Shown here: in pieces, positions 9,753 through 17,961 of the stretch
Layout of the letters: each line of letters opens with the position of its first letter
Numbering within the stretch: the stretch's first letter is position 1
Assembly: GCA_016214035.1 (NCBI GenBank)
Contig: JACRPF010000007.1
Location: 1 to 64,000, forward strand
From: Spirochaetota bacterium
GTDB taxonomy: Bacteria > Spirochaetota > Brachyspiria > Brachyspirales > JACRPF01
Direction of reading: 5' to 3'
DNA length: 64,000 bases
Notes under the pieces: model-generated
What the model saw: the letters and a program-made list of their open reading frames with translations, nothing else
What the model was told of the DNA's origin: nothing
The model's database searches: none
Position numbers and translations under genes: made by a program

Positions 9753-10649
9753 ATGAATAAAACACAATGGCACGGTATCATTCCCCCGCTCGTCACACCG
9801 CTCAAGGACAACGACACACTCGACATTGAGGCGCTTGAACGGCTTGTTAACCATGTCATCACCGGCGGTGTACACGGTATATTTCTGCTCGGCACCACCG
9901 GTGAAGGGCCGTCGCTCAGCCGCGAGCTCAAGTATCGGCTTGTGGAGGAAGCGTGCAGAATAGTCAACCATCGCGTGCCGCTTCTGGCGGGAATAACCGA
10001 CACGTCGTTCACCGAATCCATAGCGCTTGCGAATCATGCGGCACTGCACGGTGCGGATGCGGTTGTAGCTGCACCGCCGTATTATATGCCGCCGTCGCAG
10101 CCGGAACTGCTTGACTACATCAAACACCTTGCACCCAAGCTCCCGCTGCCGCTCTTCCTCTACAACATGCCCGCCATGACGAAAGTGAATATCGATGTGG
10201 ACACGGTGAAACGCGCGGCGGATATCCCCAATGTCATCGGCATCAAGGATAGTTCCTGTTCGATGATATATGTCCACGAGCTCATCGACGCGATGAAAAA
10301 CCGCGACTTTCCGGTGCTCATCGGACCCGAGGAAATGCTCGGTGAATCGGTGCTGCTGGGAGCGCAGGGCGGTGTCAACGGCGGAGCGAACATATTGCCG
10401 GCGCTCTACGTATCGATGTACCATGCGGCTGAGAGCGGTGACGCTCCGCGCATGCGAAAACTACAGGCGGATATCATGCGGCTCCGTGAGATCTACCGCG
10501 TGGGTCATTATGCATCGAGCGGCATCAAAGGGATCAAATGTGCGCTGTCGATTATGGGCATCTGCGGCGATTATATGGCAGAGCCGTTCCAACATTTTTA
10601 TGAACCGGAACGTGAACGGGTCGCGCAGATACTGGCGGCATTGCGATAG
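9753..10649 (+). CDS. DapA-family aldolase/lyase (N-acetylneuraminate lyase superfamily)
   Basis: 298 residues, the usual length for this TIM-barrel family. The Schiff-base lysine is K165 (VIGIKDSS), the catalytic tyrosine Y137 (LYNMP), and the Thr-Thr pair lies in LLGTTGEGPS at 46-55. All class I residues are therefore present. Family members include dihydrodipicolinate synthase, KDG aldolase and N-acetylneuraminate lyase. The setting (no lysine genes, many glycan genes) favours a sugar-acid substrate, but this is inference. The mRNA is probably leaderless. The stop codon overlaps the start of a structured repeat at 10647. Confidence 0.8.
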   Translation: MNKTQWHGIIPPLVTPLKDNDTLDIEALERLVNHVITGGVHGIFLLGTTGEGPSLSRELKYRLVEEACRIVNHRVPLLAGITDTSFTESIALANHAALHGADAVVAAPPYYMPPSQPELLDYIKHLAPKLPLPLFLYNMPAMTKVNIDVDTVKRAADIPNVIGIKDSSCSMIYVHELIDAMKNRDFPVLIGPEEMLGESVLLGAQGGVNGGANILPALYVSMYHAAESGDAPRMRKLQADIMRLREIYRVGHYASSGIKGIKCALSIMGICGDYMAEPFQHFYEPERERVAQILAALR

Positions 10650-10793
10650 CGCGGGACTTATCCCGCAGCCTCACAAGATATTATGGCAGTATTAAAAGTA
10701 AAACACGCACACGGACGTGCGGAGTATTGTCAGACTCCCGCGCTAACGCCGAGCGCCAGCGGTGCCGGATGCACCGCGAGAGCGACAATACGG
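10647..10793. repeat. Structured dispersed repeat, copy A
   Basis: Matches 38668-38836 along its whole length: the same start (TAGCGCGGGA), shared GCAGTAT/ACAGTAT and CTCCCGCGCT, and an identical GAGCGCCAGCGGTGCCGGAT. Three stem-loops are conserved: CGGGA/TCCCG at the start, CGCAC/GTGCG at 10706-10721, and GCGCT/AGCGC at about 10740-10755. Loops differ between the copies, and the second stem carries a compensatory A-T for G-C change. It starts on the stop codon of the DapA-family gene. Confidence 0.75.
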
Positions 10794-10825
10794 TTTGATA
10801 ATTTTTACACACAATGTGCAAAACA

Positions 10826-11014
10826 AGAGTAGCATAATTGCAGCGGCTCGTTTCTATTTTGCAGCGGTCTATTTCATAATTGCAGCGGCAGGTTTCATGC
10901 CCGAAGCGATCCATTTCGAAATCGCAGCGGGAGAATTCAATCCTGCAGCGGAAGGAATCTATAATGCAGCGACAGGTTTCATAGCTGCAGCGGCGCAACT
11001 CCTGTTTTCCGCGG
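10826..11014. repeat. 21-bp tandem array (nine units)
   Basis: Nine consecutive units of exactly 21 bp. Most end in GCAGCGG or GAAGCGA/GCAGCGA, with a more variable front half often TTTCATA or TTTCNAA. Unit ends fall at 10846, 10867, 10888, 10909, 10930, 10951, 10972, 10993 and 11014. Because 21 is a multiple of three, several frames stay open and give heptad peptides, but no ribosome binding site or stable start was seen. The rest of 10794-11118 shows only AT-rich upstream sequence for the next gene. Confidence 0.85.
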
Positions 11015-11118
11015 ACGCTCGCTTTTTTCAGATGAACGAACTGCCGTGTTGTATACTAAAATATAAATCGTATATTAATAGCATACCGTAACGTCAGCAG
11101 CACTATGGAGACTGAGCC

Positions 11119-11736
11119 ATGAAAAACAATAAACCCGTCAAAACACCGCCAGACAAAATGAACCCCAAGGTTGACGCATATATACGCAACCTTAAAAAGT
11201 GGCAGGAAGAATTGAAAAAGCTGCGAACGATAGTCCGCGGCTGCCCGCTGACCGAAGAATTGAAGTGGGGTGTACCCTGTTACACGTATCAGAACAGCAA
11301 CGTTGTGCTGCTGCATGTATTCAAAGAATACTGCGCGATATTGTTCATCAAGGGTTCTTTGTTAAAGGACTCCAAAGGCGTTCTTATCCAGCAGACGGCA
11401 AATGTGCAGGCGGGACGCCAGATACGGTTTACCGATGTTAAGGGAATAGAAAGCATTGAAGACACCCTGAACGCCTATATCCTTGAAGCCATAGAAATTG
11501 AAAAAGCCGGTTTGAAAGTGGATTTGAAAAAAACGGCGGAATTCAATATGCCGGAAGAGTTTAAAAACAAGCTGGATAAAAACAAAGCATTGAAAGCCGC
11601 TTTTAACGCTTTGACACCGGGACGGCAAAGGGCATACATCCTTTATTTTTCATCTGCCAAACAGTCACAAACCCGTGAAGCGAGGATTGAGAAATATACG
11701 GCGCAGATACTCAAGGGGAAAGGATTGGATGATTAA
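11119..11736 (+). CDS. YdeI/DUF1801-like cytoplasmic protein
   Basis: 205 residues, lysine-rich, no signal peptide. The N-terminal part (MNPKVDAYIRNLKKWQEELKKL, then LTEELKWGVPCYTY and ILFIKGSLLKD) matches the DUF1801 pattern, and the C-terminal part (LTPGRQRAYILYFSSAKQSQTREARIEK) matches the YdeI/bacteriocin-protection-type tail. Proteins with this layout are common and mostly uncharacterised; some relatives have been linked to stress or antimicrobial-peptide tolerance. The ribosome binding site is weak (GGAGACTGAGCC). Monocistronic and closed by a strong hairpin. Confidence 0.75.
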   Translation: MKNNKPVKTPPDKMNPKVDAYIRNLKKWQEELKKLRTIVRGCPLTEELKWGVPCYTYQNSNVVLLHVFKEYCAILFIKGSLLKDSKGVLIQQTANVQAGRQIRFTDVKGIESIEDTLNAYILEAIEIEKAGLKVDLKKTAEFNMPEEFKNKLDKNKALKAAFNALTPGRQRAYILYFSSAKQSQTREARIEKYTAQILKGKGLDD

Positions 11737-11739
11737 CAC

Positions 11740-11769
11740 CGAAGGCGAGGATATATATCCTCGCCTTCG
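11740..11769. terminator. Bidirectional terminator hairpin
   Basis: A perfect 30-bp palindrome, CGAAGGCGAGGA / TCCTCGCCTTCG around TATATA, between the convergent YdeI-like and macroglobulin-like genes. No T-run follows. Confidence 0.65.
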
Positions 11770-11802
11770 TGTATTGCGATTATCGTATCGTGAATGGCAG
11801 TA

Positions 11803-14800
11803 TCAGCGGACCGTCACCTTATGAATCTTCACCGTGGCGCATTTCGCCGGATTGCTCACATGGCGGACGAATACATATCCTTCACTCTCGCCCACAACCG
11901 ACGCCGTGCAGATGAGATTCATCGTCCGGGAACCGCGGAACGGAGCGGTAAGCATCTGTATCTTCTGGCCGCCGCTCGCGCGCTGACCGTACAAAAGCTG
12001 TCCTTTGTAATCCGACAGGAGGTCCTCGGTCTGGCGTATTGAAAGCGTCGTGGGCACCGCGATGACCGCATAGTATTCGGCGGGGTCCATATCCGCATTG
12101 AGTTCAACGGATACCGTGACCTCATCGCCGGTCTTAAGCGATGTGCGTTCGACGTTCGCTTTGAGGAACGGCTTGTTCTGAACGTACGACATCATGTTCA
12201 CTTCCTTCTGCGTGTCGACACGGAGCGTCACATACTGCGGGGCCTCGACGGTGATGCCGCCCTCCCCACCGATGGCAGTAAATCCTCTGGTGATCTTCAC
12301 ACGGTCTTTCTTTCCCGCTTTCGTCACCGTTATCTCAGGCGTCTGTACTACCTTTTTATCCTTCGCCATTGCGAGCATGAGGTCGAGGAACTGAGCGACA
12401 GTACCGGACGATGAATACACACCGCCGAGCAGCGCCGGCCCCTGAATGAGTCCCGGTTCCTGTGTGAGCAGGATGTTTTTTGCGATGCGGTTGAACAGTT
12501 CCGGATACTTCGCATCACCCCGGGTGTACATGCCTTTCGCATTTAAAAGCAGATAGTATGTGGCCCCGGTGCGTTCAAACGAGCGGAGAAACCGATACGT
12601 GTCATAAAGCGATATGAAATTCGCGTTCACTGCCGCATCGTCTTTTGCCTTGTCCAGCGCGAACTTCGGCAGCGCCTTTGCCACGAACCAGTCAACGGCA
12701 GCTTTGTCGGTAATGGCGGTATAGACCACCTTTCCATCGACTTCAACCGGTATCGTCTGAACGCCGCGGGCAATGTCAAACAGCCCGGCTTCAGTGACCT
12801 GCCGTTTTTTCAATTCACCACGGACACCGTCGATAATTTCTTTGGCGCGGGCTATCGTATCGGCGAATTCCCCGGCGCGATTGCCGTCAAGATGCGTGAG
12901 CATCGCGGAAAGGTTATTGACCGTCCAGATGCTGAAACGCTCGTTTACATCGACACCGGGATACGGCCGAACCAGATGGGATGCGTCGTCATAAAACGCC
13001 GTCCGGAGGTCCTTGACGGTCTTCACGAGATCGCTCTTCAACGTGTCGCGCATGCCGTTGCCGTCGATGATATTCCCGTCGATGGCGCTGATGAGCACCG
13101 CACGTATCGCACATGATGCAGATAGCGCCTCGGCGTGTCCGAACCAGGAATACATCGTGGTGGTCATGTTCATCGCCATATTTTCCAGCAGCTTTCCCGG
13201 ATGAGCGTATGCTGTTACCGTACCGCCGGCAATTGTCATCGGTTTGCCGTCCGATATCATTATATCGGAAAAGGTTATGGGGAATGACGCGATATTGCGC
13301 GTAGTCATCTCACGCTTGTCGAGTGTTTTGCCCGACGCATCGACCAGCGAGAACAGCATTACGCCTGTTTTTTTTCCGGACAGCGGCACCGCCAATTCCT
13401 GCGCGCCTTTTTTAAGTTTATATACCGACGCCTTTTCGCCATTTCTGCTTACGGTCAGCTGCGCACCTTCGGCATAGATGACCGCCGTCACCCGCGCCTC
13501 GATATCGGCATCCGGCATGATGAGCGTGGGCATGCTCACCTCGAGATAATTATCCTTGGCGACATCAACGTCCTTAACTGCCTCGGCATAATCGAATCCG
13601 CTGATGGCGGTGAAACGCATCGTGCATCGTCCGGTCTGCGGCGGCAATGTCACGGGAACCACAACGCTCCCGTCGGCGCCTGTTTTCACAACGGCACAGT
13701 ACACCACTTTTTTCTCACCCTCGCGTATCGTCTCCTGGTCCGGCGGCAGGTCAGCGGTCACCTGAGGTTCGTTGGCAGAACTTGATGCTGGTTTGGGGGC
13801 CGGTGCAACGGACGGTGCAACCGACATATCCATCATCACTCCGGCGGCCGCTCTCGGCGCGGACATCTTCTTCATCTCCTTACGCTGCATCGGCTCGTCC
13901 TTTGCCTGAACTTCATCCTCTTCGGCAACACCTGTATAATCGCGCCACGATGAGAGATAATTCCCGAGTGAGCGCGCACCGTCGCCCACAGCGGACGCCA
14001 GCGGCTCCTTGGAGCTCTTCGACTGCACACGATTATCGAAGACTTCAAGGATGCCGTACGCGGGCAAGGCCTTGCGCGAACCGCGTTCGAATGTTTTGAC
14101 GGTAAGCGAAAACTGCTTGAGCGGAAGTCCGTTCCCCGCGCATTGTATCTCCGCGTCGATGGATGACGCCGGAAAACAGACCGCCCATGCTTCACGATAT
14201 TTCCCGTCGCTGAATCCGGCGATAGCGATGAGCGAATACGGTGCCGAGCACGGCACCGGCAATACCGCTCCATTTTTCATCGATGATGTTTTAATTTCTT
14301 TGGACGCATACGCTCCGCCTTTTGCCGGCGTTAAGACGAACACGCGCGGATTCTCGATATCCTTCAGCGCGGTGATAACGGCATTCCCGCCCGCGGCGAT
14401 GATCGGTGATGCTATATCAAAAACCGCCGAGCCATCTTCGCCTTCCTTGACGACGAATATGTCACGGCCGGGAACAGGGATAGTCTTTTCGTACGGTGCA
14501 AGCGTGGCGATGTATCTGCTCTTCATGCCGCCGCTTACCGGTATCGTCTGCCGCTCCACATGTCCCGAGCGACCGAACACATACTCAACACTGCCCTTTT
14601 CAGTGATGACTTCAATGCCGAACGGCCCCGAATGACCGCCAACTTCAAGCACGAGCTCAAGCTTACCGTCCTTTATCGCAACCGTCTGCTGTGTGCCTGC
14701 CTCGACACCGTTACAGCCCGACAGAAAGCAACGGCTTTTTATCTTTGCTTCACCGTTGAACGGCTGATTGAGCACGCGGACCTCATTCTTCACATTAAGA

Positions 14801-15390
14801 CCGTTGCCCCAGCGTTTGCCGACACCGGCAGCATTTCCGAAGAACCATGCACCTTTTTCTTTTTCAAGCTGCGCGGCGCTTGTCAACTGTTTAAACTCAT
14901 GCGCGAATGAAACCGCGCCAAGCGAACCCTCGACAACGGTAAACGACGTATATGATGTTGCGTCGCCGTCAACGGCTTTTATGGTTGCCGTATATTCACC
15001 GGCTTCTATTTTACGTTCTTTGCCGCTCAATATCGTCTGCACCGCAATTCCGGCATCATTGACCGAGAACAAGCCGAGGTCTTTCGATGAGGCTCCTTTT
15101 TTCTGGAGCGTCAGCCTGAACTTCGCACCGGGCGTGAGCGGCATCAGTGTTTTCAGAAACACATCCTCATTGGGCCAATACAGCGGCTGGTCGGTGGTCA
15201 GTGAAACGAATTGGACTTTCATATAGTCCTTCACGCTTTCCTGAACTCCGAGTATCGTTTTCTTTTCAAAATCCGCCTTGAACAATGCCGTCTCTTTCAT
15301 TTTCAACTCCTTGTTCGGTGCCGCGCCTGCAGCACAGAACACTCCAAGACACAATGCCGCGACACGAAATGCGTTGCCGATGGTTTTCAT
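11803..15390 (-). CDS. Alpha-2-macroglobulin-like exported protein without thioester
   Basis: 1195 residues with a signal peptide (VAALCLGVFCAAGAA). The N-terminal third has MG-type beta domains (PLYWPNEDVFLKTLMPL, then GEYTATIKAVDG). The middle has an A2M-type core (DLPPDQETIREGEKKVVYCA, VVVPVTLPPQTGRCTMRF, YLEVSMPTLIMPDADIEAR), and the C-terminal third a helical toroid-like region. Bacterial A2M proteins trap foreign proteases in the periplasm through a CxEQ thioester. Here the corresponding stretch reads YSWFGHAEALSASCAIRAV with no CxEQ, so covalent trapping is not expected. A Met/Ala/Pro-rich linker lies near residues 500-555. Its promoter is at 15444-15416 and GAGGAG precedes the ATG. 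Confidence 0.65.
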   Translation of the reverse strand: MKTIGNAFRVAALCLGVFCAAGAAPNKELKMKETALFKADFEKKTILGVQESVKDYMKVQFVSLTTDQPLYWPNEDVFLKTLMPLTPGAKFRLTLQKKGASSKDLGLFSVNDAGIAVQTILSGKERKIEAGEYTATIKAVDGDATSYTSFTVVEGSLGAVSFAHEFKQLTSAAQLEKEKGAWFFGNAAGVGKRWGNGLNVKNEVRVLNQPFNGEAKIKSRCFLSGCNGVEAGTQQTVAIKDGKLELVLEVGGHSGPFGIEVITEKGSVEYVFGRSGHVERQTIPVSGGMKSRYIATLAPYEKTIPVPGRDIFVVKEGEDGSAVFDIASPIIAAGGNAVITALKDIENPRVFVLTPAKGGAYASKEIKTSSMKNGAVLPVPCSAPYSLIAIAGFSDGKYREAWAVCFPASSIDAEIQCAGNGLPLKQFSLTVKTFERGSRKALPAYGILEVFDNRVQSKSSKEPLASAVGDGARSLGNYLSSWRDYTGVAEEDEVQAKDEPMQRKEMKKMSAPRAAAGVMMDMSVAPSVAPAPKPASSSANEPQVTADLPPDQETIREGEKKVVYCAVVKTGADGSVVVPVTLPPQTGRCTMRFTAISGFDYAEAVKDVDVAKDNYLEVSMPTLIMPDADIEARVTAVIYAEGAQLTVSRNGEKASVYKLKKGAQELAVPLSGKKTGVMLFSLVDASGKTLDKREMTTRNIASFPITFSDIMISDGKPMTIAGGTVTAYAHPGKLLENMAMNMTTTMYSWFGHAEALSASCAIRAVLISAIDGNIIDGNGMRDTLKSDLVKTVKDLRTAFYDDASHLVRPYPGVDVNERFSIWTVNNLSAMLTHLDGNRAGEFADTIARAKEIIDGVRGELKKRQVTEAGLFDIARGVQTIPVEVDGKVVYTAITDKAAVDWFVAKALPKFALDKAKDDAAVNANFISLYDTYRFLRSFERTGATYYLLLNAKGMYTRGDAKYPELFNRIAKNILLTQEPGLIQGPALLGGVYSSSGTVAQFLDLMLAMAKDKKVVQTPEITVTKAGKKDRVKITRGFTAIGGEGGITVEAPQYVTLRVDTQKEVNMMSYVQNKPFLKANVERTSLKTGDEVTVSVELNADMDPAEYYAVIAVPTTLSIRQTEDLLSDYKGQLLYGQRASGGQKIQMLTAPFRGSRTMNLICTASVVGESEGYVFVRHVSNPAKCATVKIHKVTVR

Positions 15391-15415
15391 ACGATGCTCC
15401 TCTTCATACTCGGTA

Positions 15416-15444
15416 ATTATAACGTGCTATCTGAAAAAAAGTAA
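15416..15444 (-). promoter_or_regulatory. Sigma-70 promoter of the macroglobulin-like gene
   Basis: On the minus strand TTACTT (15444-15439), a 17-bp spacer and TATAAT (15421-15416). It is back to back with the promoter of the carbohydrate operon. Confidence 0.6.
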
Positions 15445-15451
15445 CGACAGC

Positions 15452-15480
15452 TTGACTTTTTAATATCCCGGTATTATATT
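15452..15480 (+). promoter_or_regulatory. Sigma-70 promoter of the first carbohydrate operon
   Basis: TTGACT (15452-15457), a 17-bp spacer and TATATT (15475-15480), about 40 bp before the ATG at 15520. I see no obvious long palindrome here, so the operator of the operon's own IclR protein is not identified. Confidence 0.7.
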
Positions 15481-15519
15481 ATAAACACTTGTTCACCATA
15501 TAAAACATAGGATGTCATC

Positions 15520-16215
15520 ATGTACGAACCATTCAATTACGGCATTCCGGTCGAAGAGCTCAGAAACCGCTACTCCAAGCTGTATTCCGGCCTTATCTAC
15601 GATGTGCTCGACGAGATGAAAATACCCAACCAGGCGCTTGCGAACGACGTTAAACCGCTCGATGACAAGTGGGTGCTAGCCGGTCCGGCCTATACGGTAA
15701 AAATGGAAAGCCGCCCCGATGTTGATACCAAGCTCCGCGAATACCGGCTCACCATGCTCGACCATATGCATCCGGGCATGGTGGAGATACGCGACTGCTC
15801 GCACGATGAACAGGCCGCGCATTTCGGGGAACTCAACGCAAACATCATCCGCGCAAAAGGCTGCGTGGGTGCGGTAGTCGACGGCGGTTCTCGTGATTCG
15901 CGTTTCATCAAAGAGATGAACTTCCCGGTATTCTGCCGTTACCGGAATCCCGTGGAAGCGCTTGGACGCTGCGTCGTTACCCGCGTGCTCGTCGATATCG
16001 TCATGCGCGGCGCGCTCACCACCGGTGTCACCGTACGTCCGTGGGATTATATCTTCGCCGATATGGACGGCGTCATCGTCATACCGCGCGAGATCACGAA
16101 AAAGGTGCTTGAACAATGCGAGCATGAATTCGCGAAAGAAAGTGAATCACGCCAGCTCTATCGCGACCCGTCGCTCTCGCCGCTTGATATCTATAAAAAA
16201 CTCGGAAAGCTTTAA
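15520..16215 (+). CDS. RraA-like aldolase/lyase family protein
   Basis: 231 residues, the usual size of the RraA/HMG-aldolase fold. The signature GAVVDGGSRDSRF contains the conserved Arg125-Asp126 pair that in HMG/CHA aldolases binds substrate and metal, so enzymatic rather than RNase-E-inhibitor function is likely. As first gene of an operon with an enolase-superfamily dehydratase and an SDR, it probably splits or decarboxylates a sugar-acid intermediate (inference). The next gene starts 20 bp downstream. Confidence 0.75.
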   Translation: MYEPFNYGIPVEELRNRYSKLYSGLIYDVLDEMKIPNQALANDVKPLDDKWVLAGPAYTVKMESRPDVDTKLREYRLTMLDHMHPGMVEIRDCSHDEQAAHFGELNANIIRAKGCVGAVVDGGSRDSRFIKEMNFPVFCRYRNPVEALGRCVVTRVLVDIVMRGALTTGVTVRPWDYIFADMDGVIVIPREITKKVLEQCEHEFAKESESRQLYRDPSLSPLDIYKKLGKL

Positions 16216-16235
16216 AACAAAACCAGGAGTATCCC

Positions 16236-16721
16236 ATGAGAACCCGCATTATCCCGTTCATGTCCGTAATCGCCATTGCTTCCGCTTGTTTCGCCGCAGA
16301 CCCTCTCATCACCGATGTGAGCGACCCGAAAGCCATCATATCCACACTCAAGGAAAAAGCACCGCGCATTTCCGATGTGGCGCTGAAATTCTCGAAGATA
16401 CCCGCCGTTCTGACAGGCAAAACGTATGTGTGCGTCACCCGCGGTGAGCGTGAGAAAGCCGGCCAGGGCTTTTCGTTCACCGCAGCTAAATCAGGAACGA
16501 TATATCTTTTCGTCATGGTGCGCGGCAAAGCCAGCGTCCCCCCGGAATGGACAAAAACAGATATGACCGCACAATTCATGTTCGACACCGCCGCGTTCGA
16601 TGACATCATCTATAAACGCAGCGTAAAAGCAGGTGAAAAGGTCATCGTACCGCCGCATAACGGCACCGACGGCAATACATACGGCACACCGAACGCCTGC
16701 GCCATAGTACCCGAAGAATAG
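16236..16721 (+). CDS. Small exported protein, paralogue of the 52.2-kb protein
   Basis: 161 residues with a signal peptide (FMSVIAIASACFAA) and a good AGGAG ribosome binding site. I do not recognise the family. It shares with the protein at 52194-52685 a C-terminal block: T-YL-VM--G-A--P--W-KT, then F-D---KRS--AGE, VP-H-GTDG-TY--P, and a closing VP. Both genes sit inside IclR-regulated glycosidase operons. A periplasmic or surface role with the same glycan is the simplest inference. No catalytic motif is evident. The fold is probably all-beta by its alternating pattern. Confidence 0.7.
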   Translation: MRTRIIPFMSVIAIASACFAADPLITDVSDPKAIISTLKEKAPRISDVALKFSKIPAVLTGKTYVCVTRGEREKAGQGFSFTAAKSGTIYLFVMVRGKASVPPEWTKTDMTAQFMFDTAAFDDIIYKRSVKAGEKVIVPPHNGTDGNTYGTPNACAIVPEE

Positions 16722-16770
16722 TCGATCATCAATCGCCAATATCCCGCAATAATTTCACGAGGAGTTTTCC

Positions 16771-17961
16771 ATGAAAATCACGGACATCAAGACACGTGTT
16801 GCCGCCATCCCGCTCAACTCGAAGCTGCGTCATAATACCGGCGTACATCCGGGGTACTTTCTCAGAACCATACTTGAAGTTTTCACCGACGAAGGCATCA
16901 TCGGTCTCGGCGAAGTGGGCGGCGGCGATCAGCGCGGCGCCATTGAAAAAATAAAACATCGTGTCATCGGGCTTGATCCGTTCCATCTTGAAGAAATAAA
17001 ACTGCGCGCACTCAGGTCGATATACTATCTCTCCAACTCACGTATCTACGCCGCCATCGAAATAGCCTGTCTTGACATTCAGGGCAAAGTGCTCAACCGC
17101 CCGATGTCTGATCTCCTCGGCGGAAGCATACGCCCCAAGGTCCCGTTCATCGCGTATCTCTTCTGGCGCTACGACCGGCCGGGCGGCGGCGACGACACAA
17201 CGCCGATGGATATCGCACGTCACACACAGGAACTGTCGCAGCAGTACGGTTTCAAATCGATGAAGCTCAAAGCTGGCGTCATGGAACCGAAGGTGGAACT
17301 GCAGGCAATGCGTGAATGCCGCAAACTCCTCGGCGACGATTTCGGACTCCGCATCGACCCCAACGGTGTGTGGAGCCGCGAGACCGCGGTACGCATGGCA
17401 AAGAGTCTTGAAGAACTCGACCTCGAGTATCTCGAAGACCCGTGCTGGGGCCTCACCGGTATGCAGGCGGTACGCGAACGCACATCGATATGCCTCGCGA
17501 CGAATATGTATCCCAATAAATTCGACGACCTCGGACCGGCGATAAAGATGAATACCATCGACATCATTCTCACCGACCTCCACTACTGGGAAGGACCGAT
17601 GGGCGTGAAAAAGCTCGAAGCCATATGCAGCACGTTCAATCTCGGCGTGGCGATGCACTCGGGTGCTGAGTTCGGCATCGAACTTGCCGCGATGATACAC
17701 ACCGCAAGCACCATCCCCGCGATGCACTATGCGGGCGACGCGCACTATCATTATCTTGAAGACGACATCATCGAAGGCGGTAAACTGCAGTACAAAGACG
17801 GCGCCATCGATGTACCCAAGGGACCGGGCCTCGGCGTAAAACTCGATGAAGATAAGATGAAGCATTACGGCAAATACTACGAAAAAATGGGCGACTACTA
17901 TGCGCGCTTTCATCGCGACGACAGAAACCCCGACTGGCGGCCCGTTATCGGAGGCATGTAA
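16771..17961 (+). CDS. Enolase-superfamily sugar-acid dehydratase (glucarate dehydratase-like)
   Basis: 396 residues, full length for the mandelate racemase/muconate lactonizing subgroup. The KxK motif is K165/K167 (SMKLKAG). Metal ligands appear to be D196 (RIDPNG), E222 (YLEDP) and N245 (LATNMY). An Asp-His dyad is present as D269 and H296, spaced as in glucarate dehydratases. The predicted reaction is dehydration of an aldarate or aldonate to a 2-keto-3-deoxy acid. The exact substrate is unknown. The stop codon overlaps the next start by one base (TAATG), so translation is coupled to the SDR. Confidence 0.85.
   Translation: MKITDIKTRVAAIPLNSKLRHNTGVHPGYFLRTILEVFTDEGIIGLGEVGGGDQRGAIEKIKHRVIGLDPFHLEEIKLRALRSIYYLSNSRIYAAIEIACLDIQGKVLNRPMSDLLGGSIRPKVPFIAYLFWRYDRPGGGDDTTPMDIARHTQELSQQYGFKSMKLKAGVMEPKVELQAMRECRKLLGDDFGLRIDPNGVWSRETAVRMAKSLEELDLEYLEDPCWGLTGMQAVRERTSICLATNMYPNKFDDLGPAIKMNTIDIILTDLHYWEGPMGVKKLEAICSTFNLGVAMHSGAEFGIELAAMIHTASTIPAMHYAGDAHYHYLEDDIIEGGKLQYKDGAIDVPKGPGLGVKLDEDKMKHYGKYYEKMGDYYARFHRDDRNPDWRPVIGGM

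Noticed and set aside
10681-10998. A Cys/Arg-rich heptad-repeat protein on the minus strand of the 21-bp array
   Set aside because: The frame is open only because the period is a multiple of three; it runs into the unrelated structured repeat and has no ribosome binding site.
10826-11014. CRISPR array
   Set aside because: Units are only 21 bp, with no identical repeat of 23 bp or more, no spacers of 30 bp or more, and no cas genes nearby.
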